Assembly (NCBI RefSeq): GCF_015353075.1 | Contig: NZ_CP064187.1 | Location: forward strand, 1,302,001-1,366,000 | Origin: Rhizobium sp. 007 | Lineage (GTDB): Bacteria > Pseudomonadota > Alphaproteobacteria > Rhizobiales > Rhizobiaceae | Direction of reading: 5' to 3' | DNA: 64,000 nt | Shown here: one piece after another, positions 20,523-29,242 of the stretch | Position numbering within the stretch: position 1 is the stretch's first letter | How the letters are laid out: every line of letters begins with the position of its first letter | The notes under the pieces: generated by a model | Database searches by the model: none | What the model was told of the DNA's origin: nothing | Seen by the model: the letters and a program-made list of their open reading frames with translations, nothing else | Made by a program: the position numbers and the translations under genes

Positions 20523-21032
20523 TTAGATGAAGGCGCTGGTCTCGCTGAAGGCCGGCGCCTTTTGCTTGTCGATCCGGCACTGGAAGCAATTGTTGCGCGC
20601 CGAGCGCACATGCACGTATGCGATCTCCCGGCGCTTCAGCAGCTCTTCGGCATAGCCCGGAATATCGGTGGTCGCGGTGACGGCCCCGGTGCCGTAGACA
20701 ATGCGATTGTTCTCGCCATAGCCGCGCACGATAAAGTCCCGGCTCGTCTTCAGCACCGGCGGCAGCTCTTCCTCCGCTTTATAACGCTCGCACCGCTTCT
20801 TGTGCAGGAAGATCGGGCCGGTCTCGGCATAGGGCTGCAATTCCGGAAACGGGCGGTAGGCGAAAACAAGAAGCAAGTCGCCGGCATCGATATTCTTCAG
20901 GCAATGACGGCAGGGATGCCCCGGTCCATCGGAAACCATCGTTTCCGGCAGATTGTCATAGGCATCGCGGCCGCCGGTCCAAAGGTGCTCGGCATCGGCG
21001 GTCGGCATGGCGGAAAAACGGATGGCTGACAT
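20523..21032 (-). CDS. DUF1203 family protein
   Basis: 169 residues, soluble. Contains CRHCLKNI and the HKKRCERY element with further Cys residues at the end (ARNNCFQCRI), the pattern of DUF1203, which probably binds a metal. It is 70 bases downstream of the GNAT gene stop and in the same direction, so it may be the last gene of the cysK operon. Function unknown. Confidence 0.8.
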   Translation of the reverse strand: MSAIRFSAMPTADAEHLWTGGRDAYDNLPETMVSDGPGHPCRHCLKNIDAGDLLLVFAYRPFPELQPYAETGPIFLHKKRCERYKAEEELPPVLKTSRDFIVRGYGENNRIVYGTGAVTATTDIPGYAEELLKRREIAYVHVRSARNNCFQCRIDKQKAPAFSETSAFI

Positions 21033-21102
21033 GGCAAATCTCCTTCGTGATTGCCATGAAATGCGCTATTAGAGCCGGTCAAACCACCCGATTCCTGCCG
21101 GC

Positions 21103-21663
21103 TCAGCTCTTCCTGGCAATCTCCAGCAGTTCCTTGTCGCTGAGCGGCCGCACGATGCCGGTGCCGGTTGAGACGGGAGAGAAGCCGAACATCTGATAGA
21201 GCTGTAGGGCGCGCGGATGGTCGAGGTTGTTGGTCGTTGTCGTGACGCGCGTTGGGTTCAGCGTCCAGATCGCGTAGAGCGCCTGCAGCAGGAACCACTT
21301 GCCGATGCCGAGGCCGAGCGCGTGCTCGATCAGGCCGAAATGGCAAAGTTCGATCGTATCCTCGTCCTCGCAGAAATACTCGTAGAAGCCGGCAGGCGCG
21401 CCGTTGACATAGAGCACGCTGATATTGTTGCGCTTGTCGTGCAGAGTTTCCGTAAGCACCTCGTCACTCATGCGCAGCCGGTCCACCCATTGCCAGCGGG
21501 CGCCGACCTGGCGGTAGAGATAGCGGTAGAACGGCAGCGGAATGCCCGGCGCACGCATGATCGCCGTCTGGATGTTGACCGGCACCGGTAGGCTTGCCTT
21601 GGGCGGCGCCGTCATTTCCAGCCGGGTGATATGCGCCGTGAGCGAGGAGGGGGACTTCGCCAT
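21103..21663 (-). CDS. GNAT-family N-acetyltransferase
   Basis: 186 residues. The acetyl-CoA loop appears as HALGLGIGKWFLLQALYAIW and the following TNNLDHPRALQLYQMFGF is a standard GNAT beta6-alpha4 ending. ATG at 21663 is eight bases after the sseA stop, so it is co-transcribed. Substrate unknown. Confidence 0.85.
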   Translation of the reverse strand: MAKSPSSLTAHITRLEMTAPPKASLPVPVNIQTAIMRAPGIPLPFYRYLYRQVGARWQWVDRLRMSDEVLTETLHDKRNNISVLYVNGAPAGFYEYFCEDEDTIELCHFGLIEHALGLGIGKWFLLQALYAIWTLNPTRVTTTTNNLDHPRALQLYQMFGFSPVSTGTGIVRPLSDKELLEIARKS

Positions 21664-21671
21664 GGTGCGTC

Positions 21672-22541
21672 TCAGACCTTGGTCGGGTCGGGCGGGCCGG
21701 TCACCACCGGGGTATCGTCGCGGCTGCCCCACTCGCTCCACGAGCCGTCATAGAGCTTGTTGTCGGTATGGCCGATCGATTCGAGCGCCAGCGTGATGAT
21801 CGCAGCCGTAATCCCCGAGCCGCAGGAGGTGACGACCGGTTTCGAAAGGTCGATCCCGGCACCCTCGATAGTCTGCTTCAGCTCCGGCAGCGATTTGAAA
21901 CGGCCCTGATTGGCAAAAACGCCGGAGGGCAGGCTGCGGGCGCCGGGCATATGGCCGGAGCGCATGCCGGCCCGCGGCTCCGGCTCGGTGGCGGCGAAAC
22001 GTCCGGCGCTGCGCGCATCGGCGATCTGCAGCGCGCCGCTGGAAACGATGTCTCGCATGGTTTCGAGGGAAACGACACGGCCTGCATCATAATTCGTCTT
22101 GAAGGTCGTCGGCTTATAATTCGGGACATCCGTTTTCAGCGGTCTGCCCTCCGCCTTCCAGCCGTCGAGTCCGCCGTCGAGAACGAAGACGTTTTTTGCG
22201 CCCATGACCCGGAAGAGCCACCAGACGCGCGGCGAGGCGAACATGCCGATACCATCATAGACGACGATACGGTCCGTCTCGCTGATACCGAGCTTGCCGG
22301 CTTCTTCGGCGAAATAATCCGGCGAGGGGATGGTATGCGGCAGCCCGGTGGAATGATCCGCGATCTTGTCTTGGTCGAAGCGGATCGCGCCCGGAATATG
22401 GCCACTTGCATATTCGGCGTCCGCGTCGCGATTCTGCGCCGGGAGATAGAAAGAGGCATCCAGCACGCGCAGGTCCGGCTTTCCGAGCTCGCCCTGCAGC
22501 CAATCGGCCGAGACGACGAAACGGCTCTTCTCTTCGCTCAT
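21672..22541 (-). CDS. sseA: 3-mercaptopyruvate sulfurtransferase
   Basis: 289 residues, tandem rhodanese domains. The C-terminal active-site loop is CGSGITA (about residue 235), the signature of mercaptopyruvate rather than thiosulfate sulfurtransferases; the N-terminal domain has VVYDGIGMFASPRVWWLFR with no catalytic Cys. Transfers sulfur from 3-mercaptopyruvate. It follows alaX and cysK, giving a cysteine-centred operon. Confidence 0.9.
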   Translation of the reverse strand: MSEEKSRFVVSADWLQGELGKPDLRVLDASFYLPAQNRDADAEYASGHIPGAIRFDQDKIADHSTGLPHTIPSPDYFAEEAGKLGISETDRIVVYDGIGMFASPRVWWLFRVMGAKNVFVLDGGLDGWKAEGRPLKTDVPNYKPTTFKTNYDAGRVVSLETMRDIVSSGALQIADARSAGRFAATEPEPRAGMRSGHMPGARSLPSGVFANQGRFKSLPELKQTIEGAGIDLSKPVVTSCGSGITAAIITLALESIGHTDNKLYDGSWSEWGSRDDTPVVTGPPDPTKV

Positions 22542-22562
22542 TCTGATCTCTCCCTGATTGTC

Positions 22563-23300
22563 TTAGGCTTCGTTGCCGGGCACGCCGAAGCGGATGCGGA
22601 AGCGGCGGTTCTCCTTACCCTTCTTCTCGATCTTGGCAATATGGACCTGACCGACTTCCTGCGTTTCGGAGACATGTGTGCCGCCGCAGGGCTGGCTGTC
22701 AATCGCCGAGTTTTCGCCGATGCAGACGAGGCTGACGCGGCCAAGTCCCATCGGCGGGCGCACGTTCTTCGATTTCACGATGCCGGGGTTCGCAGCCAGC
22801 TCCTCGTCGGTGATCCACTGCACATAGACCGGGTAGTTCTGGGCGACGAGTTCCATCATCTTCGCCGTCACCTCGTCCTTGTCGATCGTCTCGCTCATGT
22901 CGAAATCGATGCGGCTCTCGTCCTCGCCAACAGCGGCACCCGTGATCGGATAGGAACAGACGACCGAAAGCAGGTGGCAGGCTGTGTGCATGCGCATCAG
23001 CCGGTAGCGGCGCGGCCAGTCGACATGCAGGACGAGCCTTTCGCCGATTACCGGCTGCGGCTGGCCCGCAGACGGGACGTGGACGACGATATCCTTGGTC
23101 GCCCCGTGCTTCGTCGGGCCAAGTTCGATCTTCGAACCGTCGGCGCGCTCGAGAAAGCCGGTATCGCCCGGTTGGCCGCCGGACGCTGCATAAAAGCAGG
23201 TCTGATCCAGCTCGATGCCCCCGCCTTCGTGGATGGCGGTGACCACCGCCTCGCATGTCGATAGATAGAAATCGTCACGATAGAGGGCATTGACTGGCAT
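22563..23300 (-). CDS. Alanyl-tRNA editing protein AlaX
   Basis: 245 residues. Hydrolyses mischarged Ser- or Gly-tRNA(Ala). Zinc motifs are intact: HTACH (HxxxH) near residue 100 and CGGTH near residue 205. The ASGGQPGDTGFL element of AlaRS editing domains is also present. ATG at 23300 is five bases past the cysK stop, indicating translational linkage with cysK. Confidence 0.9.
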   Translation of the reverse strand: MPVNALYRDDFYLSTCEAVVTAIHEGGGIELDQTCFYAASGGQPGDTGFLERADGSKIELGPTKHGATKDIVVHVPSAGQPQPVIGERLVLHVDWPRRYRLMRMHTACHLLSVVCSYPITGAAVGEDESRIDFDMSETIDKDEVTAKMMELVAQNYPVYVQWITDEELAANPGIVKSKNVRPPMGLGRVSLVCIGENSAIDSQPCGGTHVSETQEVGQVHIAKIEKKGKENRRFRIRFGVPGNEA

Positions 23301-23305
23301 GGGTC

Positions 23306-24346
23306 TCACGCTGCTGGTTCGTAAGGTATCTTTATGTCCTGCGACGTGGTCAGCCACGTGGGAACGGGCAGGCCCTTTGAGGTCAGGAAATCGGGGTTGA
23401 AGAGCTTTGACTGGTAGCGGTTGCCGTAATCGCAAAGGATCGTCACCACGGTGTGACCCGGGCCAAGATCCTTCGCAAGACGTACCGCACCGGCAATATT
23501 GATTCCCGTCGAACCGCCGAGGCAGAGCCCTTCGTGTTCGACGAGATCGAAGACATAGGGCAGCGCTTCGGCGTCGGAAATCTGATAGGCGAAATCCGGC
23601 GTGAAGCCTTCGAGATTGGCCGTGATGCGGCCCTGGCCGATGCCCTCGGTGATCGAGGAGCCGGAGGATTTCAATTCACCGTTCTTGTAGAACTCGTAAA
23701 GTGCTGCCCCCTCAGGATCGGCGATGCCGATCTTGACGTCGTTGCGGAACGCCTTGAGGCCGGCCGCGACGCCCGCAAGCGTGCCTCCCGAGCCGACGGC
23801 GCTGACGAAACCGTCGACCTTGCCGTCGGTATCCTTCCAGATTTCCGCGGCCGTGGTCTCGATGTGTGCCTGGCGGTTCGCGACATTGTCGAACTGGTTC
23901 GCCCAGATGGCGCCGTTCGGATCGGACTTCGCCAGCTGTTCTGCCAGGCGACCGGAAACCTTCACATAGTTGTTGGGGTTCTTGTAAGGCACGGCAGGCA
24001 CTTCGACGAGTTCGGCGCCGAGCAACTTCAGCGCGTCTTTCTTCTCCTGGCTCTGCGTTTCCGGGATGACGATCACCGTGCGGTAGCCGAGCGCGTTGGC
24101 GACGACCGCCAGCCCGATGCCGGTATTGCCGGCAGTGCCCTCGACAATCACGCCGCCCGGCCTCAGCAGCCCCTTCTTCTCGGCATCGCGGATGATGTAG
24201 AGCGCGGCGCGGTCCTTCACCGACTGGCCGGGGTTCAGGAACTCCGCCTTGCCGAGGATGGTGCAGCCGGTCGCTTCGGATGCGCCCTTGAGCTTGATGA
24301 GCGGAGTGTTGCCGATCGCCTCGATGACGGATGGGTGGAAGGTCAT
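23306..24346 (-). CDS. cysK: Cysteine synthase A-type enzyme
   Basis: 346 residues, PLP-dependent fold type II. PLP lysine in NPGQSVKDRAA (about residue 42), phosphate loop EGTAGNTGIG, and GSGGTLAGV. Makes cysteine from O-acetylserine and sulfide. It is somewhat longer than the classical ~310 residues, with an extended C-terminus (YQSKLFNPDFLTSKGLPVPTW), as in rhizobial paralogues. First gene of cysK-alaX-sseA-GNAT. Confidence 0.9.
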   Translation of the reverse strand: MTFHPSVIEAIGNTPLIKLKGASEATGCTILGKAEFLNPGQSVKDRAALYIIRDAEKKGLLRPGGVIVEGTAGNTGIGLAVVANALGYRTVIVIPETQSQEKKDALKLLGAELVEVPAVPYKNPNNYVKVSGRLAEQLAKSDPNGAIWANQFDNVANRQAHIETTAAEIWKDTDGKVDGFVSAVGSGGTLAGVAAGLKAFRNDVKIGIADPEGAALYEFYKNGELKSSGSSITEGIGQGRITANLEGFTPDFAYQISDAEALPYVFDLVEHEGLCLGGSTGINIAGAVRLAKDLGPGHTVVTILCDYGNRYQSKLFNPDFLTSKGLPVPTWLTTSQDIKIPYEPAA

Positions 24347-24658
24347 GGAATCTGCCTCTGTGGAACTGGTAGTTTAGGAACGGTCTTTTCCCTTCACAAG
24401 GCTGGGTTGGCAAGAAATGCTATTCCATGGCCCCGCCTGCGACGATAAAATTAGACTTCCGCTTTCAAAAATCCCGCGTGACTTGCAATTTGCGTCGGGC
24501 TGCCCGCCTCAAGCACACCAAAACCCTCGACGGGATCATCGGCGGCCCGATCGGCTGAAATGAGCCACAATAGCGTGATAGAGGCATGAATCCGGGAGGC
24601 AGCGAGAAACTTCCGGTCCTGGTTTTGTGCTGAATCGGCAGTCTGGAGGAAGTCAATC
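24347..24658. promoter_or_regulatory. Divergent promoter region of cysK and the SDR gene
   Basis: 312 bases between divergent starts. No gene or strong repeat seen; promoters for both directions must lie here. Confidence 0.4.
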
Positions 24659-25495
24659 ATGCGTGATTTCATCGCCCGTCCCGAACATGGCATCGCCTGG
24701 ATTTCCGGCGCGAATTCAGGCATCGGACGGGCATTGGCGCTGAAACTGGCAGGCGAGGGATACAAAGTCGCCGTCACCGCGGGCAATCATGAAGAGCTGG
24801 CCGAACTTCAGACCGAAGCAAGCGGCCTTTCCGGCAGCATCGTCGTTCTCGATGGCGACGTGACCGATCCCGAGGATATGGAGCATGTGCTCGCCTCGAT
24901 CGAATACGAGCACGGCGCGCTCGCCCTGGCGATCTTCAATACCGGCATTTACCAGCCTGTGCATGCCGAGGAATTGAACCGGGCGGATTTCGAGAAAAGC
25001 TTCGCCGTCAACCTCTGCGGTGTCGTCAATTGCCTCCTGCCTGCCATCCGGCACATGAAGGCCAAGGGGCAGGGGCAGATCGCCATCGTCTCTTCCGCCG
25101 CCGGCTATGGCGGCCTGCCCACGAGCGCGGCCTATGGCGCCACCGAGGCGGCGCTGATCAACATGGCCGAAAGCCTGAAATTCGATCTCGACAAGATGGG
25201 CATCCGCATCCAGATCATCTGCCCCGGCTTTGCCGATATGCCGGCAGGCCTCGAGAACAGCTTCCCGATGCCGCCGCTCGTGTCGCCTGCTGAAGCCGCC
25301 GAGCAGATTGCGGCAGGCCTCAAATCCAGTCGCTTCGAAGTCAGTTTTCCGAAGCGCTTCACCTATATGCTGAAACTCCTCCGGCTGATGCCCTACGGCC
25401 TCTACTTCCGGCTGGTGAATCGTTCGGCGCGCTGGTGGAAGCATCCGCCCCCTTCGTCCGGCCACCATCCGGCGACACCGCATCCTGCGGAGTGA
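24659..25495 (+). CDS. Short-chain dehydrogenase with atypical active site
   Basis: 278 residues. The Rossmann motif SGANSGIGRALALKL, FNTGIY (NNAG-like) and the SSAAGYGG catalytic Ser strand are present. The catalytic Tyr is in AYGATEAAL, where the Lys of YxxxK is replaced by Glu (codon GAG). The C-terminal part ends with a hydrophobic YMLKLLRLMPYGLYFRLVN helix that may bind the membrane. Either an inactive or unusual SDR. Ends in a strong terminator. Confidence 0.85.
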   Translation: MRDFIARPEHGIAWISGANSGIGRALALKLAGEGYKVAVTAGNHEELAELQTEASGLSGSIVVLDGDVTDPEDMEHVLASIEYEHGALALAIFNTGIYQPVHAEELNRADFEKSFAVNLCGVVNCLLPAIRHMKAKGQGQIAIVSSAAGYGGLPTSAAYGATEAALINMAESLKFDLDKMGIRIQIICPGFADMPAGLENSFPMPPLVSPAEAAEQIAAGLKSSRFEVSFPKRFTYMLKLLRLMPYGLYFRLVNRSARWWKHPPPSSGHHPATPHPAE

Positions 25496-25525
25496 TTGGG
25501 GTAACGTGTCTCAGGGCAAGCCTGC

Positions 25526-25550
25526 GAGCCGGTTCACGAAGAACCGGCTC
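25526..25550 (+). terminator. Rho-independent type terminator after SDR
   Basis: Perfect 10-bp inverted repeat GAGCCGGTTC/GAACCGGCTC with loop ACGAA, followed by ATTCAATT; the T-run is weak. Confidence 0.65.
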
Positions 25551-25575
25551 ATTCAATTGATCAGTTGATACTGAT

Positions 25576-25591
25576 GAAATCTGGCTCCCCG
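25576..25591. repeat. Direct repeat of tRNA-Asn 3' end (left boundary of islet)
   Basis: gaaatctggctccccg is identical to bases 28665-28680, which form the 3' end of tRNA-Asn plus flank. Two copies in direct orientation 3.09 kb apart look like attL/attR of an integrated element; no integrase remains inside. Confidence 0.7.
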
Positions 25592-25923
25592 TGCCGAACG
25601 AAACTGCGACGTTGTGTCGTCGATTCGTTATTCTCCTACTACCCTAGATTGATGCCTCTGGTGCAGAGCGAGACCGTGACCGGGCCGAGCGGATTCGCGC
25701 TTACCGTTGTCCGAAACCTTTTCTTAAAGCGCGCGCTGTCGCCCTTGCCCGGGAGAAGGGTAAGATTCGGACAAAGACCTGACCGTAGCGTAGAATCGGC
25801 GATCTTTGCGGATGCTCTCGACTGAATGCGGTGATTGGCGGCATTAATATCCGCAGTTTTTGCGGTGATTGAACTTGCCTTTGCGGAGAATAGTTGCCAT
25901 TTTCACCGCCAGAGGTGCGGAGA
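25592..25923. promoter_or_regulatory. Fic upstream region with repeated TGCGGTGATTG
   Basis: TGCGGTGATTG occurs at 25827-25837 and 25861-25871, with further TTTGCGGA copies at about 25806 and 25880; CCGCAGTTTTTGCGG gives a small dyad. This cluster directly ahead of the Fic start is a candidate operator. Upstream of 25800 nothing is recognised. Confidence 0.45.
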
Positions 25924-27039
25924 ATGGCGACGTATATCCACCAGCGAGAAGATTGGCCCAAGTTTCATTGGAACACCGATGCGCTTGCAGGCCAGCTTGC
26001 GGCTGTTCGCCATCGGCAAGGGCGTCTGTTTGGTCGGATGGAGGCACTTGGCTTTGACCTGCGCGCCGAAGCGGTTCTCCAGACCCTGACCGAAGACGTC
26101 CTGAAATCCAGCGAGATCGAAGGCGAGACCCTCGACAAGGAGCAGGTTCGCTCCTCGATCGCACGGCGTCTCGGCATGGATATCGGCGCACTTGCTCCCG
26201 TTGATCGTAACGTCGAGGGTGTCGTCGAAATGATGCTTGACGCCACTCAGAATTATCAGCGCCGTCTTTCCGACGAACGTCTCTTCGCATGGCACGCCGC
26301 CCTTTTTCCTACAGGCCGCAGCGGCATGACGAAGATTGTCGTCGGTGCATGGCGCTGCGAAGCTTCAGGACCGATGCAGGTGGTGTCCGGGCCGGTTGGC
26401 AGGGAGAAGGTCCACTACGAGGCACCGGCAGCCGAGCGACTGTTGAATGAGATGGCGGCCTTCCTCGACTGGTTTAACAGCGACCTGCGGCTCGACCCAG
26501 TTCTGAAGGCTGCGATCGCCCATCTGTGGTTCGTGACGATCCATCCCTTCGATGATGGCAATGGTCGCATCGCGCGTGCCATCGCCGATATGGCGCTTGC
26601 TCGATCCGAGAGCAATCAGCAGCGTTTCTACAGCATGTCCGCTCAAATCCGTCTGGAGCGAACGGACTATTATGCCATCCTGGAGAGAACCCAGAAGGGT
26701 GACGTCGATATCACCGAATGGCTGCAATGGTTTTTGGCATGTCTCGACCGTGCTTTTGAGGGTGCTGAGCCGATTCTTGCGAATGTGCTTCGCAAGGCGC
26801 GTTTTTGGGAGGCGATTGCAGGAGGGACGATCAGCGAACGCCAGCGTAAAGTCATCAATCGCTTGCTGGATGGTTTCGACGGCAAGCTGACCTCCTCGAA
26901 ATGGGCGGTGTTGACGAAGACGTCGCCGGATACCGCGCTCCGCGACATCAATGACCTTGTGACGCGCAGCATCCTGGTGAAAGATGAGGGCGGAGGTCGC
27001 AGCACGAGCTATTCGCTGGCAGAGATCGCTGGGGCTTGA
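25924..27039 (+). CDS. Fic-family protein with DUF4172 N-terminus
   Basis: 371 residues. N-terminal DUF4172-like region (YIHQREDWPKFHWNTDAL), then an inhibitory-helix motif SSEIEGE, matching (S/T)xxxE(G/N), so the inhibitor is fused in front of the catalytic domain (class II). The Fic motif HPFDDGNGRIAR is complete, with the catalytic His. A C-terminal winged helix (ISERQRKVINRLLDGFDG onward) may bind DNA. Expected activity: transfer of AMP or another nucleotide moiety to a target hydroxyl. It is the only intact larger gene of the tRNA-Asn islet. Confidence 0.92.
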   Translation: MATYIHQREDWPKFHWNTDALAGQLAAVRHRQGRLFGRMEALGFDLRAEAVLQTLTEDVLKSSEIEGETLDKEQVRSSIARRLGMDIGALAPVDRNVEGVVEMMLDATQNYQRRLSDERLFAWHAALFPTGRSGMTKIVVGAWRCEASGPMQVVSGPVGREKVHYEAPAAERLLNEMAAFLDWFNSDLRLDPVLKAAIAHLWFVTIHPFDDGNGRIARAIADMALARSESNQQRFYSMSAQIRLERTDYYAILERTQKGDVDITEWLQWFLACLDRAFEGAEPILANVLRKARFWEAIAGGTISERQRKVINRLLDGFDGKLTSSKWAVLTKTSPDTALRDINDLVTRSILVKDEGGGRSTSYSLAEIAGA

Positions 27040-27234
27040 AGTCCCGGAAGGCTCCGAGGATTGTAGGCTATCTCGAAGCACACAGGCTATGTGGTTATTC
27101 CGTCTTGTTCGCATGGCAATGAAGGTCGCGCAAGGATGGTATTGGATCTCCGACGGAACCGGACGCCAGCCGCTAGCGGCACCACATGACCTGAAACCCG
27201 GTACCGGTTCTGATGCCGAACGCAACCTGCCAAA

Positions 27235-27292
27235 ACTTTCCACTCTCGCGCGCGCCGGCATCGGCTCGCTGCTGCTTGCGGCACGTGTGCGG
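27235..27292 (+). pseudogene. Short remnant of an ATP-dependent DNA ligase gene
   Basis: The frame reads RAGIGSLLLAAR, identical to 12 residues of the intact ligase at 31578-32621, with clearly similar DNA. No ligase sequence is recognisable on either side, so it is a small relic joined to transposase debris. Bases 27040-27234 hold nothing I can name. Confidence 0.6.
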
Positions 27293-27299
27293 ACCGCGC

Positions 27300-27461
27300 C
27301 GCCTTCATCGCGACGCTGAGCATCACAGCAAAGCTCAACGAATCGATCCGCAAGCTTGGCTCGCCGACGTGCTCGCCCGCATCGCCGATCATCCGGTCAG
27401 CAAGATTGACGAGCTTCGGAACTGGAAAGCGAAAAACGCTGCTATCGCGGCGGCCGCGTAA
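27300..27461 (+). pseudogene. IS66-type transposase C-terminal remnant
   Basis: The second half reads PQAWLADVLARIADHP then KIDEL, the characteristic end of IS66 TnpC. The preceding ATLSITAKLN element lies in another frame, so at least one frameshift separates them. The rest of the insertion sequence is gone. Confidence 0.75.
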
Positions 27462-27675
27462 ACAACGCCCGAAAGAGCTCCTCCGAGCGCTGGAGCCCTT
27501 CATCCGTCAAGATCAATGACTTCGTTTTGTTCGCCGGATCGCCGATCAGGCCCTTCTTGAATAAGCGATCTGTTGCATTCCAATCAAAACTCTTCCACGC
27601 CCGACGCCCGTCATGCAGCGTCAGCCATAGTAGTGCCAGGACAGCGTCGTCGATCTTGTCCTCATCGATGTCCAT
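27442..27675 (-). CDS. DUF6429-type small protein
   Basis: 77 residues, acidic start (MDIDEDKIDDAVLALLWL), then a Trp-containing helix and a winged-helix-like end (DWNATDRLFKKGLIGDP, LTDEGLQRSEELF). It matches small proteins found next to IS66 elements and scattered in rhizobia. It overlaps the IS66 remnant tail by 20 bases. Role unknown. Confidence 0.7.
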   Translation of the reverse strand: MDIDEDKIDDAVLALLWLTLHDGRRAWKSFDWNATDRLFKKGLIGDPANKTKSLILTDEGLQRSEELFRALFTRPPR

Positions 27676-27813
27676 GCCTCGATGATAACATGCCCGCGAC
27701 CCAATATCATGCGGCCTTCAGCGTATGCTTACTAAGGAGCCGGCTTTTTCCGCTATCGCAAGGAAATATCGATGGCCAATGATATCAGGCAGACCCTGAG
27801 ATCGGCCCGGCCC

Positions 27814-28194
27814 CTACCGGTAATCATCACGATCGCCTCTGGACGATGATGCCCCTTCCAATCTGTCCAGCATCTGCAAGAGAAGGTCGGCGCAAACCTT
27901 TGTCGGTTCGTCATCGGCACACTTGATGTCAATTTCAACGTCTCCATCCTTGATGTGAAAATGCGCGGCCTTTGATGGGGGAGGAGGCGGCGGACGATCA
28001 CGCATTCGTCCCCTGCGCCAACCAAGACGAGGACGATCCTCATCTGAGGGAGCTGCTTGCTGACCGGGCGGAGTGGATTCAGGCGCCGCTGTTGCGTTGT
28101 CTGGCGGCCGTGGCGTGTCGGTGGGCTGCTGGGCAAAGCTCGCGCCGGCAGTCAATGCCAAGGCAACGGCTGCAATGGAAAGGATGGGTTTCAT
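27814..28194 (-). CDS. Exported proline-rich small protein
   Basis: 126 residues with a clear signal peptide (MKPILSIAAVALALTAGASFA, cleavage before QQPT), a Pro/Arg-rich low-complexity middle and a C-terminal acidic part with two Cys residues (DIKCADDEPTKVCADLL), possibly a disulfide. Function unknown; similar layouts are common among rhizobial periplasmic proteins. Confidence 0.75.
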   Translation of the reverse strand: MKPILSIAAVALALTAGASFAQQPTDTPRPPDNATAAPESTPPGQQAAPSDEDRPRLGWRRGRMRDRPPPPPPSKAAHFHIKDGDVEIDIKCADDEPTKVCADLLLQMLDRLEGASSSRGDRDDYR

Positions 28195-28664
28195 GACTGA
28201 TCCTCGGATTTCGCACGTGAAGGAACGCGTCGCACCGAGGTTGGTTGCAACGATACTTTTAAGGGCTAAATGACGAACGCTGATGACGATGTATTGGCAG
28301 GCCGTCGGCGCGAATGCCGGCGACCTTTAAGATTATGCGATGCAGTTCTCGGGCAACGTAGTCCTATAAACGCGTCTTTTGGTGTTCGACATATAGGTCT
28401 TGAGGCGCTTCAAACCCTCAGATACCGCGGATAGTCCTTCGAGCCTTCTGAGCCGGCGTGGGAAGCGACAGGAAGGCCGATATAAAGTCCTGCTGCAAAA
28501 GGTGCTCGCCACGTTTGTGAAGGCCGTGCGAGATATATTCCTGCACAAAATCGGAGCCAACAGCAGGAGTTTAATCACCAACAGGAAATAAGTAGTAGGA
28601 ATAAAATGAGGAGCCGATTCAATCAAGAACCGACTCCTGCAATAGCATCAACCACTTAGGTTGG
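28195..28664. other. Spacer without a gene
   Basis: No supported coding region or structure between the exported protein and tRNA-Asn; an imperfect inverted repeat lies at about 28609-28640. Confidence 0.4.
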
Positions 28665-28680
28665 AAATCTGGCTCCCCGG
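28665..28680. repeat. Direct repeat, right boundary of tRNA-Asn islet
   Basis: gaaatctggctccccg, the partner of 25576-25591; it overlaps the 3' end of the tRNA-Asn gene. Confidence 0.7.
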
Positions 28681-28744
28681 GCCGGATTCGAACCGGCGAC
28701 CTGTCGATTAACAGTCGAATGCTCTACCGCTGAGCTACCAGGGA
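28671..28744 (-). tRNA. tRNA-Asn (anticodon GTT)
   Basis: Minus strand: acceptor TCCCTGG with CCGGGGA (one G-T pair), discriminator G and encoded CCA; the anticodon loop CTGTTAA gives GTT; T arm GGTTCGAATCC. Length 74. Confidence 0.95.
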
Positions 28745-28861
28745 TCACCGCTTGGCGCGGCGTGAGTGGGCTAATACAAATGCTTGTTCGATTTGCCAAG
28801 CAGTTTTTTCAAAAAAATGACATCCGCTTGCATTTGCAGCGTTTGTTCCCATCTCCTGTGC

Positions 28862-29158
28862 ATGACTGACGGGACAGACAATAGCAGAAAATCGCGCGAA
28901 AAGCGCTTCGGCATCGATCATACAACGGGAAAGCTCGTTCTCGGTTCCCTGCACATCCCTCTGCCGCGCTCGCGGATTGCCCGTGTGTTCATAGGCGTCC
29001 TGCTGATCTTCTGCGGTCTCCTGGGCTTTCTGCCTGTTCTCGGCTTCTGGATGATACCGCTCGGCTTCATCGTTCTCTCGCACGACCTCCCGTTCGCCCG
29101 CAGATGGCGCCGCCGATTCTCCATCTGGTGGCACAGACGGAACACGTCCGCAGGCTGA
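28862..29158 (+). CDS. Small membrane protein
   Basis: 98 residues with two adjacent hydrophobic segments (VFIGVLLIFCGLLGFLPVLGFWMIPLGFIVL) flanked by basic residues, ending in an Arg-rich tail (RRWRRRFSIWWHRR). The ATG at 28862 starts the compact form. Similar small two-pass proteins occur in rhizobia; no function is known. Confidence 0.7.
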   Translation: MTDGTDNSRKSREKRFGIDHTTGKLVLGSLHIPLPRSRIARVFIGVLLIFCGLLGFLPVLGFWMIPLGFIVLSHDLPFARRWRRRFSIWWHRRNTSAG

Positions 29159-29242
29159 TGGAGCAGCCAAGGAAAAGAGCGTGTGAAGAACGGTTCGGAA
29201 CACCGTTCAGAAGTTGCCGGGGACATTTTTCAGAAATGGCCT

